Positions 61,630-64,000 of a DNA stretch of 64,000 nt are shown here, piece by piece. The position numbers and the translations under genes are program-made. The first letter of the stretch is position 1. Every line of letters starts with the position of its first letter. Origin of the DNA: Pedobacter roseus (lineage in GTDB: Bacteria; Bacteroidota; Bacteroidia; Sphingobacteriales; Sphingobacteriaceae); NCBI RefSeq assembly GCF_014395225.1, contig NZ_CP060723.1, positions 868,001-932,000 of the forward strand. Reading direction: 5' to 3'. Below the pieces are notes generated by a model, which was not told where the DNA came from, searched no databases, and worked only from the letters and a program-made list of their open reading frames with translations.

Positions 61630-62550
61630 ATGAAATTCCATCACTTACTATTCTTGGTTGTTATTGCCGTTTTTAGCTCGTGCAAATCAGAAGAAAAAAA
61701 ACATCAATATATTAAGTTTAATAATACTGCAGAATTATACCAGTTTTTAAAATGGTCGCCTGAGGGGCGTTTTCCTTTAATCAGTGCCCATAGGGGAGGC
61801 CCAATGCCTGGTTTTCCTGAAAACTGCATCGAAACATTTGATAATGCAACTACCTACAACCCGGTAATTGTTGAATTCGATATTGCTTATAGTAAAGATT
61901 CCACAATGGTTATTATGCACGATGATCAGTTGGACAGAACCTCTACCGGGAAAGGACCAATAGGAAATTACACCTACGAGGAGTTAAAATCATTTAACCT
62001 GAAAGATAATGAGGGCAATGAAACTAAATTTAAGATTCCTACTTTAGATAGCGTCCTCAGCTGGAGCAAAGGCAAGGTTTTATTAACCATCGATTTAAAA
62101 AAGGGCGTTTCTTATGCCAAAGTGATCGAAAAAGTAAGGCAATATAAAGTTGAAAGCAATTCAATTATCATAACCTATACTGCCGATCAGGCCAGGGAAG
62201 TGCATCAACTGGCTCCAGAGTTAATGATCTCGGCCTCTGTGCAAAAGAAAGCTGAACTGAAACGGTTAAATAGCATGGGCATCCCGAATAATCGGATTGT
62301 CGCTTTTGTTGGCGTTGCTGCACCTGATAAAGAATTTTACCAATACCTGCATAGCAAAGGCATCACCACTATTTTAGGCACAATGGGCAATATTGATAAA
62401 AGCGCCAAGGCAAGTCCTGTTAAAAATGTGTATTATCACCTCGTAAATAACGGTGCTGATATTTTATCGGGTGATAATTTGCAGCAGGCATCAGAAGAAT
62501 TGGATAAATTCAGGTACAATAAAAAATTAAGTTCAACGCATATTAATTAA
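61630..62550 (+). CDS. Glycerophosphodiester phosphodiesterase-like lipoprotein
   Basis: Hydrolyses glycerophosphodiesters or a related ester in the periplasm or at the surface. Lipobox FSSC (Cys18). The TIM-barrel GDPD domain has PLISAHRGGPMPGFPENCIETFDNA (about 50-75; catalytic HRG), VEFDIAYSKDSTMVIMHDDQLDRTSTGKG (about 82-110; metal ligands E, D and the catalytic HD) and VLLTIDLKKGV. The 306-residue length is normal. The metal-site order is that of GDPD; a phosphatidylinositol-like substrate cannot be excluded. Confidence 0.92.
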   Translation: MKFHHLLFLVVIAVFSSCKSEEKKHQYIKFNNTAELYQFLKWSPEGRFPLISAHRGGPMPGFPENCIETFDNATTYNPVIVEFDIAYSKDSTMVIMHDDQLDRTSTGKGPIGNYTYEELKSFNLKDNEGNETKFKIPTLDSVLSWSKGKVLLTIDLKKGVSYAKVIEKVRQYKVESNSIIITYTADQAREVHQLAPELMISASVQKKAELKRLNSMGIPNNRIVAFVGVAAPDKEFYQYLHSKGITTILGTMGNIDKSAKASPVKNVYYHLVNNGADILSGDNLQQASEELDKFRYNKKLSSTHIN

Positions 62551-62697
62551 CCACAGATAAAAAGGATAAACACAGATCTGATAGCTTTAAATCTGTGTTC
62601 ATCTGTGCAATCTGTGGCAAAAAAAACTTATTAATCAGCAACAAATAAGGATAAGCACATGTAGCCTTAAAATATGTGTAATCTGTGGCAAAAAACA
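62551..62697. repeat. ATCTGTG palindromic repeats, two adjacent copies
   Basis: ccacagataaaaaggataaacacagat ... aaatctgtgttcatctgtgcaatctgtggc (62551-62622), then a decayed version ending aatatgtgtaatctgtggc (62629-62697). A similar sequence is inside the inverted repeat at 12140-12186. It lies between the glycerophosphodiesterase and ABC ATPase genes. Confidence 0.6.
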
Positions 62698-62701
62698 TAA
62701 A

Positions 62702-63409
62702 ATGAGTATTTCAGTTAAAAATCTTTCTAAATATTACGATAAGCAAAAAGCGGTTGATTCCATCAGTTTTGAGGCTAAACCTGGTCGCATTCTGGGTTTT
62801 TTGGGACCAAACGGAGCGGGCAAATCGACCACCATGCGTATGCTTACAGGTTATTTAGAGCCAACCTCCGGAGCGGCTGAAATTTCTGGCAAAAACATTA
62901 CAACCCAGGGTATAGAAGCCAAAAAACACATTGGCTATCTGCCAGAAAATACCCCGCTTTATACCGATATGTATGTTAAAGAGTTTTTAAGCTTTGTTGG
63001 ACAGACTTATAAAATTGAAAACTTAATGGCTCGTATTGATGAAGTGATTAAGATGGTTGGTTTAACACCAGAGCAACATAAAAAAATCGGCATGTTATCT
63101 AAAGGTTACCGCCAAAGGGTCGGTCTGGCACAAGCCATTATCCATAATCCTGAGGTTTTAATTTTAGATGAACCCACTTCAGGCCTCGATCCGAACCAGT
63201 TGGTCGATATCAGGCAGTTGATCAAAACTTTGGGCACTGCTAAAACTGTTGTCATTTCTACGCACATTATGCAGGAAGTTGAAGCCATTTGCGACGATAT
63301 CATTATTATCAGCAAAGGTAAAATTGTAGCTAACGACTCATTAGAAGGTTTGAAAAAAGCCCATCAACAACAATCACTAGAAGATATTTTCAGAAAACTT
63401 ACCGCTTAA
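62702..63409 (+). CDS. ABC transporter ATP-binding protein, GldA-like
   Basis: Energises an exporter; the sequence is close to GldA of the Bacteroidetes gliding machinery. The 235-residue protein has Walker A GPNGAGKST (about 36-44), Q-loop region YLPENTPLY, the signature LSKGYRQRVGLAQ (about 134-146), Walker B VLILDEPTSGLDP and the switch His in ISTHIMQEVEAI. GldA is usually about 300 residues; this one lacks the C-terminal extension. A permease gene is not adjacent within the window, which ends 600 bases downstream. Confidence 0.88.
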   Translation: MSISVKNLSKYYDKQKAVDSISFEAKPGRILGFLGPNGAGKSTTMRMLTGYLEPTSGAAEISGKNITTQGIEAKKHIGYLPENTPLYTDMYVKEFLSFVGQTYKIENLMARIDEVIKMVGLTPEQHKKIGMLSKGYRQRVGLAQAIIHNPEVLILDEPTSGLDPNQLVDIRQLIKTLGTAKTVVISTHIMQEVEAICDDIIIISKGKIVANDSLEGLKKAHQQQSLEDIFRKLTA

Positions 63410-63414
63410 CCTGC

Positions 63415-63954
63415 ATGCTTAATCCAAAAATCAAGATTGTATTTCTATTCTTTTTATTTTCAAGTCCGGTATTATTAAAAGCTCAAAATGCTAACATTGG
63501 TGTGGCGGCCGAAATTGCTTTACCATCAGGAAATTTTTCTAACCTTTCAGGAATTGGCTTAGGGGCATCAGTAAAAGCTGATCTTCCGGTTGCAGAAAAA
63601 TTTGCAATAACTCTAAATGCAGGTTTTATGAACTTTTTTGGGAGACGGAACCAACTTTTTAATGTGCAGGACTTAACGTATATCCCTGCAAAAGCCGGAA
63701 TGAAATACCAGCTGAGCGAAAGTTTTTATGCGGAAGGTCAGTTGGGGGCAGCATTACCTTTAAATAAAGATCAGAAAACCTTATTTGCCTGGTCGCCTGG
63801 TATTGGCAACCAATTCAAACTTTCAGGTGGGAATAAGCTCGATTTAGGGATCCGCTACGAAGCATGGACTGGTAAAAACAATATTTCCGGCTTAAACAAA
63901 TCCGATAGTAAAGGATTTGTGGGAATCAGGTTCGCCTATTTATTTGGGCTGTGA
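63415..63954 (+). CDS. Outer membrane beta-barrel protein
   Basis: Predicted small outer-membrane barrel. Signal peptide at residues 1-23 (LLKAQN), then alternating strands: NIGVAAEIALPSGNFSNLSGIGLGASVKADL, FAITLNAGFMNFFG, AKAGMKYQLSESFYAEGQLGAALP, KLDLGIRYEAWTG and the closing GFVGIRFAYLFGL, ending in the aromatic-hydrophobic residue typical of outer-membrane proteins. It starts 5 bases after the ABC ATPase stop codon and probably shares its transcript. Role unknown. Confidence 0.82.
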   Translation: MLNPKIKIVFLFFLFSSPVLLKAQNANIGVAAEIALPSGNFSNLSGIGLGASVKADLPVAEKFAITLNAGFMNFFGRRNQLFNVQDLTYIPAKAGMKYQLSESFYAEGQLGAALPLNKDQKTLFAWSPGIGNQFKLSGGNKLDLGIRYEAWTGKNNISGLNKSDSKGFVGIRFAYLFGL

Positions 63955-63978
63955 AACAATTATTGCGCACAATTGTTT
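63954..63978 (+). terminator. Possible terminator after the beta-barrel gene
   Basis: AAACAATT and AATTGTTT form an 8-base stem directly at the stop codon, followed by GACTTATTTTCTTT. T run is interrupted, so confidence is limited. Confidence 0.5.
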
Positions 63979-64000
63979 GACTTATTTTCTTTGAAACTAT

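Noticed and set aside
62702..63954. gldA-gldF-gldG gliding cluster
   Set aside because: Only the ATPase is GldA-like, it is about 60 residues short of GldA, and the next gene is a beta-barrel protein rather than a permease.

Overview
The window looks like a chromosomal segment of a member of the Bacteroidetes, most probably a Sphingobacteriaceae genome close to Pedobacter. This is inferred from gene content and signals. The DNA is AT-rich. Many genes have a TAnnTTTG -7 element a few bases before the start codon. There are DUF4136 lipoproteins, a GldA-type ABC ATPase, DNA polymerase III alpha fused to a DnaQ-like exonuclease, and many small palindromic extragenic repeats. I see no rRNA, tRNA, CRISPR array, prophage or transposase gene.

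Layout. 1-3.2 kb: RNA-processing genes on the minus strand (miaA fragment, acidic hypothetical, frameshifted cca, tsaC). 3.4-4.7 kb: two DUF4136 lipoproteins. 5-11.7 kb: glycosyltransferase, dapD, S4 protein, EcsC-like protein, large TlpA-like lipid-or-periplasm thioredoxin, guanine deaminase, OmpH/Skp-like protein. 11.7-12.5 kb: repeat-rich block before gyrB. 14.6-17.3 kb: PadR regulator with three membrane proteins, two of them tandem duplicates. 17.4-24.2 kb: bestrophin, two-component system, SRPBCC protein, truncated haemoglobin, aspartic protease, malate dehydrogenase. 24.4-36.7 kb: frameshifted lipoprotein, lipocalin, DJ-1-like protein, dnaE, trxA, sugar dehydrogenase, DUF58 protein, peroxiredoxin, DsbA-like protein, GH19 chitinase. 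37-50 kb: poxB, then the phenylalanine/tyrosine catabolic genes hppD, hmgA, fahA and, 3-9 kb further on, an aromatic amino acid hydroxylase. 50.3-56.6 kb: GtrA, CAP protein, SDR plus short AraC regulator, lipoprotein, 2H phosphoesterase, glycyl-tRNA synthetase. 57-61.5 kb: the most unusual part, a glycine-rich GGX protein with an unrecognised Cys/His-containing partner, opposite a four-gene operon (unknown membrane-anchored protein, polytopic membrane protein, NarX-type kinase, NarL-type regulator). 61.6-64 kb: glycerophosphodiesterase lipoprotein, ABC ATPase, beta-barrel protein.

Working together. The aromatic genes form a route phenylalanine -> tyrosine -> 4-hydroxyphenylpyruvate -> homogentisate -> maleylacetoacetate, with fumarylacetoacetate hydrolysis at the end; transaminase and isomerase are not seen here. 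trxA, the peroxiredoxin, the DsbA-like protein and the TlpA-like protein cover thiol redox work in cytoplasm and envelope.

Three separate genes (cca, a small lipoprotein, a membrane sensor) are each broken by what looks like one missing base in a C, A or G homopolymer. The pattern suggests sequence errors rather than three real pseudogenes, and should be checked before any of them is called inactive. No new defence or mobile system was found; the best candidate for something undescribed is the GGX-protein pair at 56966-58426 with its divergent signalling operon.
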